Source: Comamonas resistens (GTDB lineage Bacteria > Pseudomonadota > Gammaproteobacteria > Burkholderiales > Burkholderiaceae_C). From it: 64,000 nucleotides of DNA. The stretch is taken from assembly GCF_030064165.1 (NCBI RefSeq), contig NZ_CP125947.1, forward strand, positions 2,232,001 to 2,296,000. Reading direction: 5' to 3'. The translations under genes and the position numbers were made by a program. Under the pieces are notes generated by a model. That model ran no database searches. It was not told where the DNA came from and was given only the letters and a program-made list of their open reading frames with translations. Shown piece by piece: positions 28,498 to 37,664 of the stretch. Position 1 is the stretch's first letter; each line of letters opens with the position of its first letter.

Positions 28498-29076
28498 ATG
28501 ACGAATCCCAACTACCCAGCAGACATCACATTCCTGATTGTTCCCGGTCTGCGCGACCATGTGGAGGAGCACTGGCAGACCTATCTGGCAGCCCAGCTTG
28601 CCAAGGTGGTGACCGTACCGCCGCTGGAGCATGACAAGCTCAGCCGCGAGGCCCGTGTTCAGGCGCTGAACAGCACGCTGGCCAGCATAGAAGGCCCTGT
28701 GGTCATCGTGGCCCACAGCGCGGGCTGCATCACCACCGTGCATTGGGCGCAGCAGCATGCCCCGCAAACAGGACGTATCAAGGCTGCCTTGCTGGCGACG
28801 CCAGCGGATGTGGAAAACGCCATGCCTGCAGGCTATCCCACGGTGCAGCAACTGCAAAGCAATGGCTGGGCACCGATTCCGCGTCGGCCCCTGCCTTTCA
28901 AGACCATGGTGGCGGCCAGCCGCAACGATCCCCTGGCGCAGTTCGCCCGTATCGAAGGCCTGGCTGCGGACTGGGGCGCCAGCCTGGTGGACCTGGGCGA
29001 AGTTGGGCACCTGAACCCTGCCGGAGGCTATGGTCCTTGGGACGGTGTACACCAGCTGCTGCAGCAACTGGTTTGA
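28498..29076 (+). CDS. RBBP9/YdeN-family alpha/beta serine hydrolase
   Basis: A 192-residue hydrolase. It starts with strand-loop TFLIVPGLRDHVEEHW, carries the nucleophile elbow VIVAHSAGC (Ser74), and ends with the catalytic His motif GHLNPAGGYGPW that is typical of the RBBP9/YdeN family. The substrate is unknown. The start at 28498 is favoured over an in-frame codon at 28471 because the family begins right there. It leads a run of three close or overlapping genes with the FrnE-like and Rieske proteins. Confidence 0.85.
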   Translation: MTNPNYPADITFLIVPGLRDHVEEHWQTYLAAQLAKVVTVPPLEHDKLSREARVQALNSTLASIEGPVVIVAHSAGCITTVHWAQQHAPQTGRIKAALLATPADVENAMPAGYPTVQQLQSNGWAPIPRRPLPFKTMVAASRNDPLAQFARIEGLAADWGASLVDLGEVGHLNPAGGYGPWDGVHQLLQQLV

Positions 29077-29085
29077 GGAGAGCGC

Positions 29086-29742
29086 ATGACACAGGACAAA
29101 CCTGATGCCGCCTTGCAGGTCGATTTTTCGCTGGACCTGATCTGCCCCTGGTGCTGGATAGGCCTGCGCAATCTGTTGGCGGCCAGAGAGGCTCTGAGCG
29201 CCAAATTTCCGCAGCAACGACTGGCCATCCATTGGCACGCAGACACCTTGCTGCCCCAGATTCCCGAGCAGGGCCTGCCTTACCAGGCGTTCTACGAAGC
29301 ACGTCTGGGCGGTCCCCGTGCCGTGGAAGTGCGTCGTGCCCAGGTTCGCGCAGCGGCCGAAGCTGCAGGCCTGCAGCTCAATCACGAGGCGATTCAGACT
29401 TTTCCCAATACGCGACTGGTCTGTGCCTTGGTCAATTACGCCCAGCAGCAGCTGGATGGCGAAGCCATGATCGGCTTTGTCGAATCGATCTTTGCCGCCT
29501 ATTTTGTGCAGGGCCGTGATATCGGCTCGCCTATGGTGCTGCAGCAGCTTGCCGAAGCGGCGAAGCTGGACTGGGACCCGGCCGGCTTTGATGCGCTGTG
29601 CTACCAAAGTGCGCAGGGCCATGCGGGCGGAGTGCCGCATATGGTGTTCAACCAGCGCTTGCAGGTAACAGGGGCCGTGCCCCCGGCCGAGCTGCTGCGC
29701 GCCATGGAGCATGCCTGTGCTGCCGAAACCGTTCTTGGCTGA
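29086..29742 (+). CDS. DsbA-family oxidoreductase, FrnE-like
   Basis: A 218-residue thioredoxin-fold protein with the active site CPWC (Cys20/Cys23) in SLDLICPWCWIGLRNL and the cis-proline segment GVPHMVFN. It has no signal peptide, so it is likely cytoplasmic, as in the FrnE/2-hydroxychromene-2-carboxylate isomerase group of DsbA-like proteins. It begins 9 bp after the hydrolase gene and overlaps the Rieske gene. Confidence 0.88.
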   Translation: MTQDKPDAALQVDFSLDLICPWCWIGLRNLLAAREALSAKFPQQRLAIHWHADTLLPQIPEQGLPYQAFYEARLGGPRAVEVRRAQVRAAAEAAGLQLNHEAIQTFPNTRLVCALVNYAQQQLDGEAMIGFVESIFAAYFVQGRDIGSPMVLQQLAEAAKLDWDPAGFDALCYQSAQGHAGGVPHMVFNQRLQVTGAVPPAELLRAMEHACAAETVLG

Positions 29743-30064
29743 GTCGCCTTTGCTGGCGGCAGGGGCCGTGCAGGATTTGCCGCCGGGCGCACGCAAGCTG
29801 GTCTTTGCGCCTGGCGGTGAAACGGTTTTGCTGCTCAATGTCGAAGGCGAGTTCTACGCCATGGAAAACAGCTGCCCACATGCGGGCGCTTCCCTGGCCA
29901 GCGGCAGCTGCGAACAGCATGTGCTGAGCTGTCCAGCCCATGGCCTGAAGTTCGATATCCGAAATGGCCGGTGCACGGCGTCGCCGCAGCTGCTGATCCC
30001 TTTGTATGAAGTGCTGGAGCTGGAAGGGCAGCTTTGGCTCAAAAGGCCTGCCGGCGGAAGCTGA
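29711..30064 (+). CDS. Rieske [2Fe-2S] domain protein
   Basis: A 117-residue single-domain Rieske protein with both cluster-binding boxes: CPHAGASL (C-x-H) and CPAHGLKFD (C-x2-H). It is likely a soluble electron carrier like those feeding oxygenases. The start overlaps the end of the FrnE-like gene by 32 bp in a different frame; a GTG two codons later is also possible. The partner is unknown. Confidence 0.85.
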   Translation: MPVLPKPFLAESPLLAAGAVQDLPPGARKLVFAPGGETVLLLNVEGEFYAMENSCPHAGASLASGSCEQHVLSCPAHGLKFDIRNGRCTASPQLLIPLYEVLELEGQLWLKRPAGGS

Positions 30065-30175
30065 TGCTCAGGCGAAGCCCGATTGGGCTGCAATATCAGC
30101 CAAACAGCCTGAAAACCTATACAGAACAGGCGTAAGCAGCTCCTGTTTTTGATAAATCTTCCCGAAATTCAAGCT

Positions 30176-31363
30176 ATGACAACCCGAGACATCTTCGTCG
30201 TCAGCGCAGCGCGCACGGCCATCGGCACCTTTGGCGGCAGCCTCAAGGACGTCCCCAACACCCAGCTGGCCACCACCGTGGTCAAGGCCGCCATAGCGCG
30301 CGCAGGCATTGCCGCCGATCTGGTCGGCCATGTGGTCATGGGCAATGTCATCCCCACCGACACGCGCGATGCCTACCTGTCCCGCGTGGCCGCCGTCGAT
30401 GCCGGCTGCCCCATCGAAACCCCGGCCTTCAACGTCAACCGCCTGTGCGGCTCGGGCCTGCAGGCCATCGTCTCCGCGGCCCAGGCCATCGCGCTGGGCG
30501 ACTGCGAAGTGGCCATCGGCGCCGGCTCCGAATCCATGAGCCGTGGCCCCTACTTCGACCAGGCGGCCCGCTGGGGCGTGCGCATGGGCGATGCCAAGAG
30601 CATCGACTACATGCTGGGCATCCTGCATGACCCCTGGCAAAAAATGCACATGGGCATCACCGCTGAAAACGTGGCCGAACGCTACCAGATCAGCCGCACC
30701 ATGCAGGACGAGCTGGCCGTCATCAGCCAGCAGCGCGCAGCTGCCGCCATAGCAGCCGGCCGCTTCAGGGAACAGATCGTCCCCGTGGAAATCGCCACGC
30801 GCAAGGGCACGGTGGTCTTCGACACCGACGAACATGTGCGCGCCGCCACCACGCTGGACACCCTGGCCGGCATGAAGCCCGCCTTCAAGAAGGAAGGCGG
30901 CACCGTCACCGCCGGCAATGCCTCGGGCATCAACGACGGTGCAGGCGCCGTGCTGATGATGAGCGAGCAAGCCCTGAAATCCTCGGGCGCCAAACCCCTG
31001 GCCCGCCTGGTCGGCTACGCCCACGCCGGTGTCGACCCCGCCTACATGGGCATAGGCCCGGTCCCCGCCACACAAAAAGTGCTGGCGCGCACCGGCCTGA
31101 CTATCGCCGACATGGACGTGATCGAAGCCAACGAAGCCTTTGCCGCCCAGGCCTGCGCCGTGATCCAGGAGCTGGGCCTGGACCCGGCCAAGGTCAACCC
31201 CAACGGCTCGGGCATCTCGCTGGGCCACCCTGTTGGGGCTACGGGCGCCATCATCACCACCAAGGCCATCTACGAGCTGCAGCGCACGGGCGGTCGCTAC
31301 GCGCTGGTGACCATGTGCATCGGTGGTGGCCAGGGCATTGCCGCGATCTTCGAGCGCGTGTAA
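30176..31363 (+). CDS. Thiolase (acetyl-CoA acyltransferase)
   Basis: A 395-residue type II thiolase. The nucleophile Cys91 is in NRLCGSG, with [15 protein letters not shown] and the second catalytic Cys in CIGGGQG near the C-terminus. It can condense or cleave acyl-CoA (beta-oxidation or PHB synthesis); the exact substrate cannot be told. Codon use is strongly C-biased, unlike the preceding genes, which hints at high expression. The ATG at 30176 is used; an in-frame TTG at 30149 is less likely. Confidence 0.92.
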   Translation: MTTRDIFVVSAARTAIGTFGGSLKDVPNTQLATTVVKAAIARAGIAADLVGHVVMGNVIPTDTRDAYLSRVAAVDAGCPIETPAFNVNRLCGSGLQAIVSAAQAIALGDCEVAIGAGSESMSRGPYFDQAARWGVRMGDAKSIDYMLGILHDPWQKMHMGITAENVAERYQISRTMQDELAVISQQRAAAAIAAGRFREQIVPVEIATRKGTVVFDTDEHVRAATTLDTLAGMKPAFKKEGGTVTAGNASGINDGAGAVLMMSEQALKSSGAKPLARLVGYAHAGVDPAYMGIGPVPATQKVLARTGLTIADMDVIEANEAFAAQACAVIQELGLDPAKVNPNGSGISLGHPVGATGAIITTKAIYELQRTGGRYALVTMCIGGGQGIAAIFERV

Positions 31364-31384
31364 GCGGCTTTGAATCCGCAAAGC

Positions 31385-31421
31385 AAAAGGCCTGCCGGAG
31401 TGATCTGGCAGGCCTTTTTTT
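31385..31421 (+). terminator. Rho-independent terminator after the thiolase gene
   Basis: AGGCCTGCC and GGCAGGCCT form a 9-bp stem with a 10-base loop, followed by TTTTTTT. Confidence 0.9.
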
Positions 31422-31652
31422 GATAGCTGCTTACGCATGTCCAGCCATGTTTTCAATATCAAAGAATATTGAAATTAATGTGTATCCAGCGATAACAGCT
31501 ACTCCATTCATAGCATCAGAACGGTGCTTCCTCCGGCGCAGTATCTGCAGGCGCCACGGCAGGCCCTGTCACCGTGCCTTGGCCGCGCCCCTGAGCCAGC
31601 CGCACTGGCAGGGCATGCATGCAGTGCTCAGGTCGCATGGGCCAGCAGGCTT

Positions 31653-32696
31653 TTAGTTCTCGGGCTTGTAGCCGATGGATTTGAGCAAGGCCGCCTGCTT
31701 TTGACTGGAGTCCTTGAGGTCTGCGGTCATTTCCTCGGTGGTCAAGGCTTGCCCTGGCTCCATGCCCAGGGTGGCAAGCTGCTTGAGCGTGGACTCCTTG
31801 CGGAAATGGGCAAGTGCCACATCGCGCAGCTTTTGCTGAATGGCCGCAGGCGTCTGGGGATGCGACCAGACGGCAAACCAGCCGGGCTTGGACAGCTGGG
31901 GGTAGCCCAGTTCCGTGAACGTAGGCACCTCGGGCAAGGCCTTCAGGCGGGTGGGGTAGACGGCTGCCAATGCCTTGATCTTGCCGCTGCGAATCAGGGG
32001 CAGCGAGGTTGTGACCCCGTCGAACATGACGGGAATATGGCCGCCCATGAGATCAACCAGGGCAGGGGGCGAGCCCTTGTAACCCACATGGCGCATATTG
32101 ATCCTGGCCAACTGCCCCAGCAGCATGCCCGAGGTATGGCCTTTGAGGCCTGCCGCATAGGAGGCAAAGTCCACGCCGTCTTTTTGTTGTCTGGCATAGG
32201 CGATGAAGCCGGACAGGTCCTGAAAGCTCTGCTCCTTGTTGGCCACCATGACCAGCCCGGTGCGCGTGAGCTGGGCCAACGGCGTCAAATCCTTGAAAGG
32301 GTCATAGCTGACTTTCTGCGCCAGCGGGGCCTCGCTGATCGCGCCCTCCTGGATTACTAGGAAGGTGTAGCCGCTTTTGCCATTGGCCTTGAGTTCATGG
32401 ATGCCCAAAGCGCCTGAAGCCCCGGCCTTGGACTCCACGATCACGGGCTGCTTGAGTTGCTGCTGCATGCCCTCGGCCAGCAGCCGGGCCAATGTGTCGG
32501 CCGTACCGCCCGCAGGGCCGGTAACGATCAGCCGTATGGGTTTGCTGGGCCAGTCTGCGCTCGGCTGGGCCTGTACGGGCAGGCACAGACCGGCAGACAG
32601 GGCCAGCATGGCCAGACCAAGGCGGTGCGGCAATGTATTGCTTGTCGCCGCAGGCGTGGCGGGATGGGCGGGTGTATGGCGTGTGTCGGCCTTCAT
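31653..32696 (-). CDS. Bug-family solute receptor of a tripartite tricarboxylate transporter (1)
   Basis: A 347-residue periplasmic binding protein of the Bug family, which captures carboxylates for TctAB-type permeases. It has a long basic signal region ending LSAGLCLPVQAQ, then the family motif DWPSKPIRLIVTGPAGGTADTLAR and a late GKIKALAAVYPTRLKALPEVPTF. The ATG at 32696 is supported by a strong AAGGAGAC ribosome-binding site. It is downstream of and probably co-transcribed with the dioxygenase gene. No TctA/TctB genes are nearby. Confidence 0.93.
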   Translation of the reverse strand: MKADTRHTPAHPATPAATSNTLPHRLGLAMLALSAGLCLPVQAQPSADWPSKPIRLIVTGPAGGTADTLARLLAEGMQQQLKQPVIVESKAGASGALGIHELKANGKSGYTFLVIQEGAISEAPLAQKVSYDPFKDLTPLAQLTRTGLVMVANKEQSFQDLSGFIAYARQQKDGVDFASYAAGLKGHTSGMLLGQLARINMRHVGYKGSPPALVDLMGGHIPVMFDGVTTSLPLIRSGKIKALAAVYPTRLKALPEVPTFTELGYPQLSKPGWFAVWSHPQTPAAIQQKLRDVALAHFRKESTLKQLATLGMEPGQALTTEEMTADLKDSSQKQAALLKSIGYKPEN

Positions 32697-32775
32697 TGTT
32701 TGTCTCCTTGGTCGGGCGCGGCAGCTTCGGCTGCCTCTTGCCTTTGTTTTCTGGAATGGGGAGGGCGGGCGGCAG

Positions 32776-33687
32776 TCAGTCGGTGGGACCACCCATGATG
32801 GCCGTGCGTTCCATCTTGCGGTGACAAGGCTGGTAGTCCATCACGGCGTAATGCTGGGTGGAGCGGTTGTCCCAGAACGCCATGCTGTTCTTGCGCCACT
32901 TGAAGCGCACCTGGTACTCGGGAATCATGGCCTGGCTTGTCAGGTAGTTGAGCAACTGCGAAGAGCCGGGCGACTTGTCCAGGCCAAAGCGCACATTGGC
33001 AGGTGTGTTGTAGTTGGTGAAATGGGTGGTGAAGCTGCTGTTGACGAACAGAATCTTTTCGCCGGTTTCGGGGTGGATGCGGACCACGGGGTGCTCGGCA
33101 TCGGGGTACCTGGCCTTCAGTGCCAGGCGCTTGTCGATGGGCATGGCCGCGCCAAAGCTGGCTTCAATGCTGTGGCGGGCACGCAGATGCTCGATCTTGG
33201 CCTTGATCTCCTCTGGCAGGTTGTCGTAGGCCATCACCATATTCGTCCACATGGTATCTCCCCCAACGGGCGGGCATTCCACACAGCGCAGCACGCAGCC
33301 CATGGGGGGCTGCTCGCGCCAGGTCGCGTCGGTGTGCCAGGAGTTTTCGTTGCGGTCCAGCGGGCTGTCGGGGGTCTTGTAGATCTGGACCAGGCCTGCA
33401 TGGTCTGGGTGGCTTCCCACCACGGGATGGTCTTCCAACTCGCCGAACCTGCGGGCAAATGCCACATGCTCGGCGCGCGTGATGTCCTGATCGCGGAAGA
33501 AGATTACGCGGTGCCTGAGCAAGGCCTGGCGGATTTCAGCCAGCAGACCTTCGTCCTCGGCGGCTGCGCCCAGGTGCACATTGGACAGCTCGGCACCGAT
33601 GGAGCAGGTCAGCGGGTTGACTTCCAGTGACCGTGTCAGAGAGCTGGAACGGATCACGGAAGGGGCTGCGCCAAGGTCGGTTTTCAT
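32776..33687 (-). CDS. TauD/TfdA-family Fe(II)/2-oxoglutarate dioxygenase
   Basis: A 303-residue non-heme iron dioxygenase. The HxD pair is in WHTDATW and the distal His in STQHYAVMDY, completing the facial triad. An Arg near the end (DYQPCHRKMER) binds 2-oxoglutarate in this family. Members hydroxylate or desulfonate organosulfonates, 2,4-D and similar acids; the substrate here is unknown. It is divergent from an AraC regulator and upstream of a Bug receptor, which suggests a small uptake-plus-degradation unit. Confidence 0.92.
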   Translation of the reverse strand: MKTDLGAAPSVIRSSSLTRSLEVNPLTCSIGAELSNVHLGAAAEDEGLLAEIRQALLRHRVIFFRDQDITRAEHVAFARRFGELEDHPVVGSHPDHAGLVQIYKTPDSPLDRNENSWHTDATWREQPPMGCVLRCVECPPVGGDTMWTNMVMAYDNLPEEIKAKIEHLRARHSIEASFGAAMPIDKRLALKARYPDAEHPVVRIHPETGEKILFVNSSFTTHFTNYNTPANVRFGLDKSPGSSQLLNYLTSQAMIPEYQVRFKWRKNSMAFWDNRSTQHYAVMDYQPCHRKMERTAIMGGPTD

Positions 33688-33797
33688 GGGGAAGTCTCCT
33701 TATAGAATTGATGTTCGTCAGTGTGAAAACACCCTCTCAATGGCGCTTGTCATTACATGACTGGTGCTTTGCATTTAGTGCCAAGTCCGTACTACCC

Positions 33798-34817
33798 ATG
33801 GCATCTCTCGTTCGCGCAGCCTGCTTGACCAACTACGACGAAGTGGCTCGTGCTTCGGGGCTGAACAGCACGCGCATGCTGCTCGACGCCGGGTTCAGTC
33901 CAGGCGTGCTGGAAGATCCGGATCTGATGATTCCGGTGGACAAGGTCGGGCGTTTGCTGCAGGCATCGGCCATCCAGTCGGGCAATGAAAGCTTTGGTCT
34001 GTGCATGGCGCGTTCGCGCCTGTTGTCCAATATGGGGCCGGTCGGTCTGCTGATCCGCGATCAGGAAACCTTGCGGGACTCGCTCAATCTGCTGGTGCGC
34101 TATCTGGCCTTGCTCAACGGCGCAATGACGCTGGAGGTGGACGAGCAGGCCGACACGGTGCTGATCCGGGAGTTGCTGCTGGCCGGTCGTGCCCATGAGC
34201 CCACACGCCAGCGTGTGGAGCTGGCTTTGGGCGTGATGGTGCGCGCGATTCGGCAGCTGATAGGGCGGGACTGGCAGCCCCGCCTGGTGTGCTTCGAGCA
34301 CGCTGCGCCCAAGGATCTGAGCATGCACCACCTGATGTTTGGCCCGCGTCTGGAATTCAATCAGGAGTTCAACTGCATCGTCTGCGCCAAGGCGGATCTG
34401 GATACGCGCAACGAGTTTGCGGATCCCGCCATGGTGCGCTATGCACAGAAGTTGCTGGAGTCCGCTACCCCTTTCAGCGACGAAGCGGTGCTGGACGATG
34501 TGCGCCGCACCATCTTGCTGCTGTTACCCAGCGGGCGCTGCAGCATCGAAAAAGTGAGCCAGCATCTGGGCGTGGTGCCGCGCACCATCCAGCGCAGGCT
34601 GATGGAAAAAGGCCAGAGCTTTTCATCGCTGATGAACGATATCCGCAAGGAACTGGCCGCGCGCTATGTGTTCGAGAGCAGTCGTTCCTTGACCGAGGTG
34701 GCCGAACTGCTGGGTTTCACTGCGCCCAGCAGCTTCTCGCGCTGGTACCAAGGCCAGTTTGGCTGCAGCGCCAAGGACAGTCGCGCCAAAGCGCAGAACG
34801 GTGTCGGCGAGGAATAA
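33798..34817 (+). CDS. AraC-family regulator with arabinose-binding-like N-terminal domain
   Basis: A 339-residue regulator: a long N-terminal ligand-binding domain of the OruR/ArgR-like group and a C-terminal pair of HTH motifs (RCSIEKVSQHLGVVPRTIQRRL and RSLTEVAELLGFTAPSSFSRWY). The ATG at 33798 (MASLVRAACL) matches the usual start; a longer in-frame region upstream overlaps the divergent gene. It is likely the regulator of the divergent dioxygenase/Bug pair. Confidence 0.9.
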   Translation: MASLVRAACLTNYDEVARASGLNSTRMLLDAGFSPGVLEDPDLMIPVDKVGRLLQASAIQSGNESFGLCMARSRLLSNMGPVGLLIRDQETLRDSLNLLVRYLALLNGAMTLEVDEQADTVLIRELLLAGRAHEPTRQRVELALGVMVRAIRQLIGRDWQPRLVCFEHAAPKDLSMHHLMFGPRLEFNQEFNCIVCAKADLDTRNEFADPAMVRYAQKLLESATPFSDEAVLDDVRRTILLLLPSGRCSIEKVSQHLGVVPRTIQRRLMEKGQSFSSLMNDIRKELAARYVFESSRSLTEVAELLGFTAPSSFSRWYQGQFGCSAKDSRAKAQNGVGEE

Positions 34818-34840
34818 AAAAGCGGGCTCAAGAGCCCGCC
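34816..34840 (-). terminator. Terminator downstream of Bug gene 2
   Basis: GCGGGCTC-AA-GAGCCCGC forms a perfect 8-bp stem. On the minus strand it is followed by TTTTTT, so it would end the 34870-35973 transcript just past the AraC stop codon. Confidence 0.8.
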
Positions 34841-34869
34841 AAACACACTACCAAAAAATGTCGCGGCCC

Positions 34870-35973
34870 TCAGTTGCTGGCGATCCTGAGCTTGCCCAGA
34901 ATTTTGCGGTTCTGTTCCACCGTGGTCAGCATCTTTTGCTGCAGCTCCTGCTGGGTGCTGGGTTGCGGCGCGTCAAAGCCCTGGGCCTTGAGCTGTGACT
35001 GAAACTTGGCCGATTGCGTGATTCTTTCCATTTCCTGGCGCACTTTTTTCACCACGGCGGGTGGCGTGCCGCTCAGTACAAACAGGCCCACGCTGGCATC
35101 GGGCATCACAAAATCGGACATGTTCTGTTCGGCAAAGCTGGGCACGTCTGGCAGCAGCCTGGAGCGGGTAGGGGAGACCACGCCCAGGGCCTTGAGCTTG
35201 CCAGCCTTGACGAGAGGCGCGGCATTGGTGACGACCTCGAACGTCATCTGCACCTGATTGCCCAGCAGATCCACGATGGCAGGGGCGGAGCCTTTGTAGG
35301 GCACGATGGTGATCTTGCGGCCGCTTTTCTCGCTCAGCAGCTCGCCCAGCAGATCGGAGCGGGTGCCTGGGCTCAGGTTGGCCACATTGATGGGGTCCTT
35401 GGACTGGCGAGCCAGGTCCAGCACTTCCTGAATCTTGTTGGGTGCAAAGCGGTTGTTGACCACCAGGATGTGGACCATGCTGGCGACGTCGGACACATAG
35501 GTGAAGGTCTTTTGCACGTCGAACGGTGTCTTCACCGTGAGCGGAAAATCTGTCCAGATGCTGGATGGCGCAATCATCATCGTGTGCCAATCGGCGGGGG
35601 CATTCATCACGGCGCGCTCGGCAATCACCGCCGAGCCGCCAGGCTTGTTGTCCACGATGACGGGCTGCCCCAGATTGCTCTGCAGGTGTTCGGCGACCAG
35701 GCGTGCAACCCCGTCCGAGATGCCGCCGGGCGGGGCGGGAACGACGATGCGCAGCGGTTTGCTTGGCCAGTCTTGCGCTGGTGCCTGTGCCTGCGCTGCG
35801 CTGCTAGCCAGCAGCCCCAGACCAAGGGCCGCAGCGCAGCCACGCAGTTCTTGCGTAAGCTTTTTGATGGCAATGCTCAACGGTCCGGCCTGCACGGCTG
35901 ACCTGGTTTCAGGGCGGCTGAATCTGCGCGCTGCCGCGTTGTCGGGGAAGTGAAATTTCACTGCTTTGCTCAT
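34870..35973 (-). CDS. Bug-family solute receptor of a tripartite tricarboxylate transporter (2)
   Basis: A 367-residue periplasmic binding protein of the same family as the gene at 31653. It has DWPSKPLRIVVPAPPGGISDGVAR after a signal region ending LASSAAQAQA, and later motifs VPYKGSAPAIVDLLGNQV and GKLKALGVVSPTRSRLLPDVPSF. The N-terminal leader is unusually long (about 60 residues). ATG 35973 is supported by AGGAGAC upstream. Divergent from the BKACE gene, with which it may share a pathway. Confidence 0.92.
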   Translation of the reverse strand: MSKAVKFHFPDNAAARRFSRPETRSAVQAGPLSIAIKKLTQELRGCAAALGLGLLASSAAQAQAPAQDWPSKPLRIVVPAPPGGISDGVARLVAEHLQSNLGQPVIVDNKPGGSAVIAERAVMNAPADWHTMMIAPSSIWTDFPLTVKTPFDVQKTFTYVSDVASMVHILVVNNRFAPNKIQEVLDLARQSKDPINVANLSPGTRSDLLGELLSEKSGRKITIVPYKGSAPAIVDLLGNQVQMTFEVVTNAAPLVKAGKLKALGVVSPTRSRLLPDVPSFAEQNMSDFVMPDASVGLFVLSGTPPAVVKKVRQEMERITQSAKFQSQLKAQGFDAPQPSTQQELQQKMLTTVEQNRKILGKLRIASN

Positions 35974-36354
35974 CTTTGTCTCCTGTACTTTTCTATAGGG
36001 AGTCAGGCATGCATCGGCCATGGAGCCGATTGCTGCCACTTTTTTTGAGAAGGGCTGCGCAGGGCTGGAATCAGCGCTGCGCCTACCTTTCGTGCCGGGG
36101 TGTTGCTGCACGACTTCATGATGGAAGCAGGTCATGCCTGGTACTTGACGCTTTGTGCCTGGGACTTCGCATTTGGTGACTGGAAAGTTCGGCAAAACCC
36201 GAGGCTCAATGGCAGGCAGCTGCTGCCTTGTCCTGCCTGTCGCGTTTGAGAAAGCGGCTGTCCTGAAATGAAAAGTGCGCTTGCATGGAGCGTCTGATAC
36301 TGGATTCGTCCATCACCGCCGTGATGCTTCATATCCAAATCGGAGACATAGCAA
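35974..36354. other. Divergent intergenic region, Bug gene 2 / BKACE
   Basis: About 380 bp. It holds a short imperfect tandem repeat around 36135-36180 (TGCCTGG-ACTT units about 21 bp apart). I see no gene here; regulatory sites for the two divergent genes are expected. Confidence 0.4.
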
Positions 36355-37425
36355 ATGAACTTTCTTGACGGTCACCTCTATCCCGAAAACCAGCAGCCGC
36401 TGATCATTACGGCCGCTCCCTACGCCCCGGGCTGGATCCCTTCCGACTTTCCTGAAGACATTCCCATCACCATGGAAGAGCAAATCCAGAAAGCGGTGGA
36501 TTGCTACGAAGCCGGCGCCACCGTGCTGCATCTGCATGTGCGCGAAGATGACGGCAAGGGCAGCAAGCGCCTGTCCAAGTTCAATGAGCTGATTGCCGGT
36601 GTGCGTGAGCGTGTGCCAGAAATGATCATCCAGGTCGGTGGCTCCATCAGCTTTGCGCCCGAAGGTCCGGACGGCCAGGCCAAATGGCTCTCCGACGACA
36701 CGCGCCACATGCTGGCCGAGCTGACGCCCGTGCCCGACCAGGTGACGGTGACCGTGAACACCACGCAGATGAACGTGACCGAGCATGCGGGCGAAGACGA
36801 TTTTCGCGGTGTCTCGCGCGGCTTCCCGCATCTGCACAAGACCTACAAGGACATGATCGTTCCTTCGAACCCCAGCTTCGTGGAAGAGCATATCCGCCGC
36901 CTCTCCGAGGCCGGCATTCAGAGCGCGTTTCAGGTCTACAACATCAACAGCTTCGAGACCATAGAGCGCATGATCCGTCGCGGCGTCTACAAGGGCCCGC
37001 TGGTCATGAACTGGGTGGCCATCAGCGGCGGCATGGACCAGGCCAATATCTACAACCTGGCCAATATGCTGCGCGCCGTTCCCGACAACGCCATCGTCAC
37101 TGTGGAAAGCTCGGTGCTCAACGTGCTGCCCATCAATATGATCGGCATGGCCCTGGGTCTGCATGTGCGCTGTGGTATCGAGGACGTGCTGTGGAACCAG
37201 ACGCGCACCGGCAAGATGAGCACGGTGGAGCAGATCAGGCAACTGGTGCGCATTGCTGGCGAGTTCGGTCGCCCTATCGCCACGGCCCAGCAAGCCCGTG
37301 AGATCAAGCAGATCGGTGTGTTCTATGAAACCGCTGATGAAACCTTGGCCAAAAACGGCTTCGCGCCCAACCGCAAGGGAGGCAATCAAGGTTTCTTGCG
37401 CAAGCCCATGGATGCTGTGGCTTGA
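36355..37425 (+). CDS. BKACE-family beta-keto acid cleavage enzyme (DUF849)
   Basis: A 356-residue TIM-barrel enzyme of the 3-keto-5-aminohexanoate cleavage (BKACE) family, which uses acetyl-CoA to cleave beta-keto acids. The metal-binding HxH is in ATVLHLHVRE, with further family features around NTTQMNV and GIEDVLWNQTRTGK. The substrate cannot be read from sequence. A divergent Bug receptor and a nearby thiolase and dioxygenase suggest catabolism of a carboxylic acid. Confidence 0.88.
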   Translation: MNFLDGHLYPENQQPLIITAAPYAPGWIPSDFPEDIPITMEEQIQKAVDCYEAGATVLHLHVREDDGKGSKRLSKFNELIAGVRERVPEMIIQVGGSISFAPEGPDGQAKWLSDDTRHMLAELTPVPDQVTVTVNTTQMNVTEHAGEDDFRGVSRGFPHLHKTYKDMIVPSNPSFVEEHIRRLSEAGIQSAFQVYNINSFETIERMIRRGVYKGPLVMNWVAISGGMDQANIYNLANMLRAVPDNAIVTVESSVLNVLPINMIGMALGLHVRCGIEDVLWNQTRTGKMSTVEQIRQLVRIAGEFGRPIATAQQAREIKQIGVFYETADETLAKNGFAPNRKGGNQGFLRKPMDAVA

Positions 37426-37470
37426 TTCGTGGACCAGGCTCGGCAAGCCCGGCGACACTCCAGGAAATCA

Positions 37471-37494
37471 AAAGGGGCTTGCGCCCCTTTTTTT
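37471..37494 (+). terminator. Terminator after the BKACE gene
   Basis: AAAGGGGC-TTGC-GCCCCTTTTTTT: a short, GC-rich hairpin with a T-run. Confidence 0.88.
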
Positions 37495-37664
37495 GTGGAG
37501 GGGGGCTGACCCACTCCAGTGGAGCATTCCTGGCCCCAAGCCCGGGTGTGCTCAAGCGCCCAGGGTCAGTCCACGACTTGTTTCAGTGGCGATGAAGCTA
37601 AATCATTGAGGCCACTCCGCCTGGCGTGTGACAGCATTGCCTCTACTCTGCCGCACGCGCCCGC

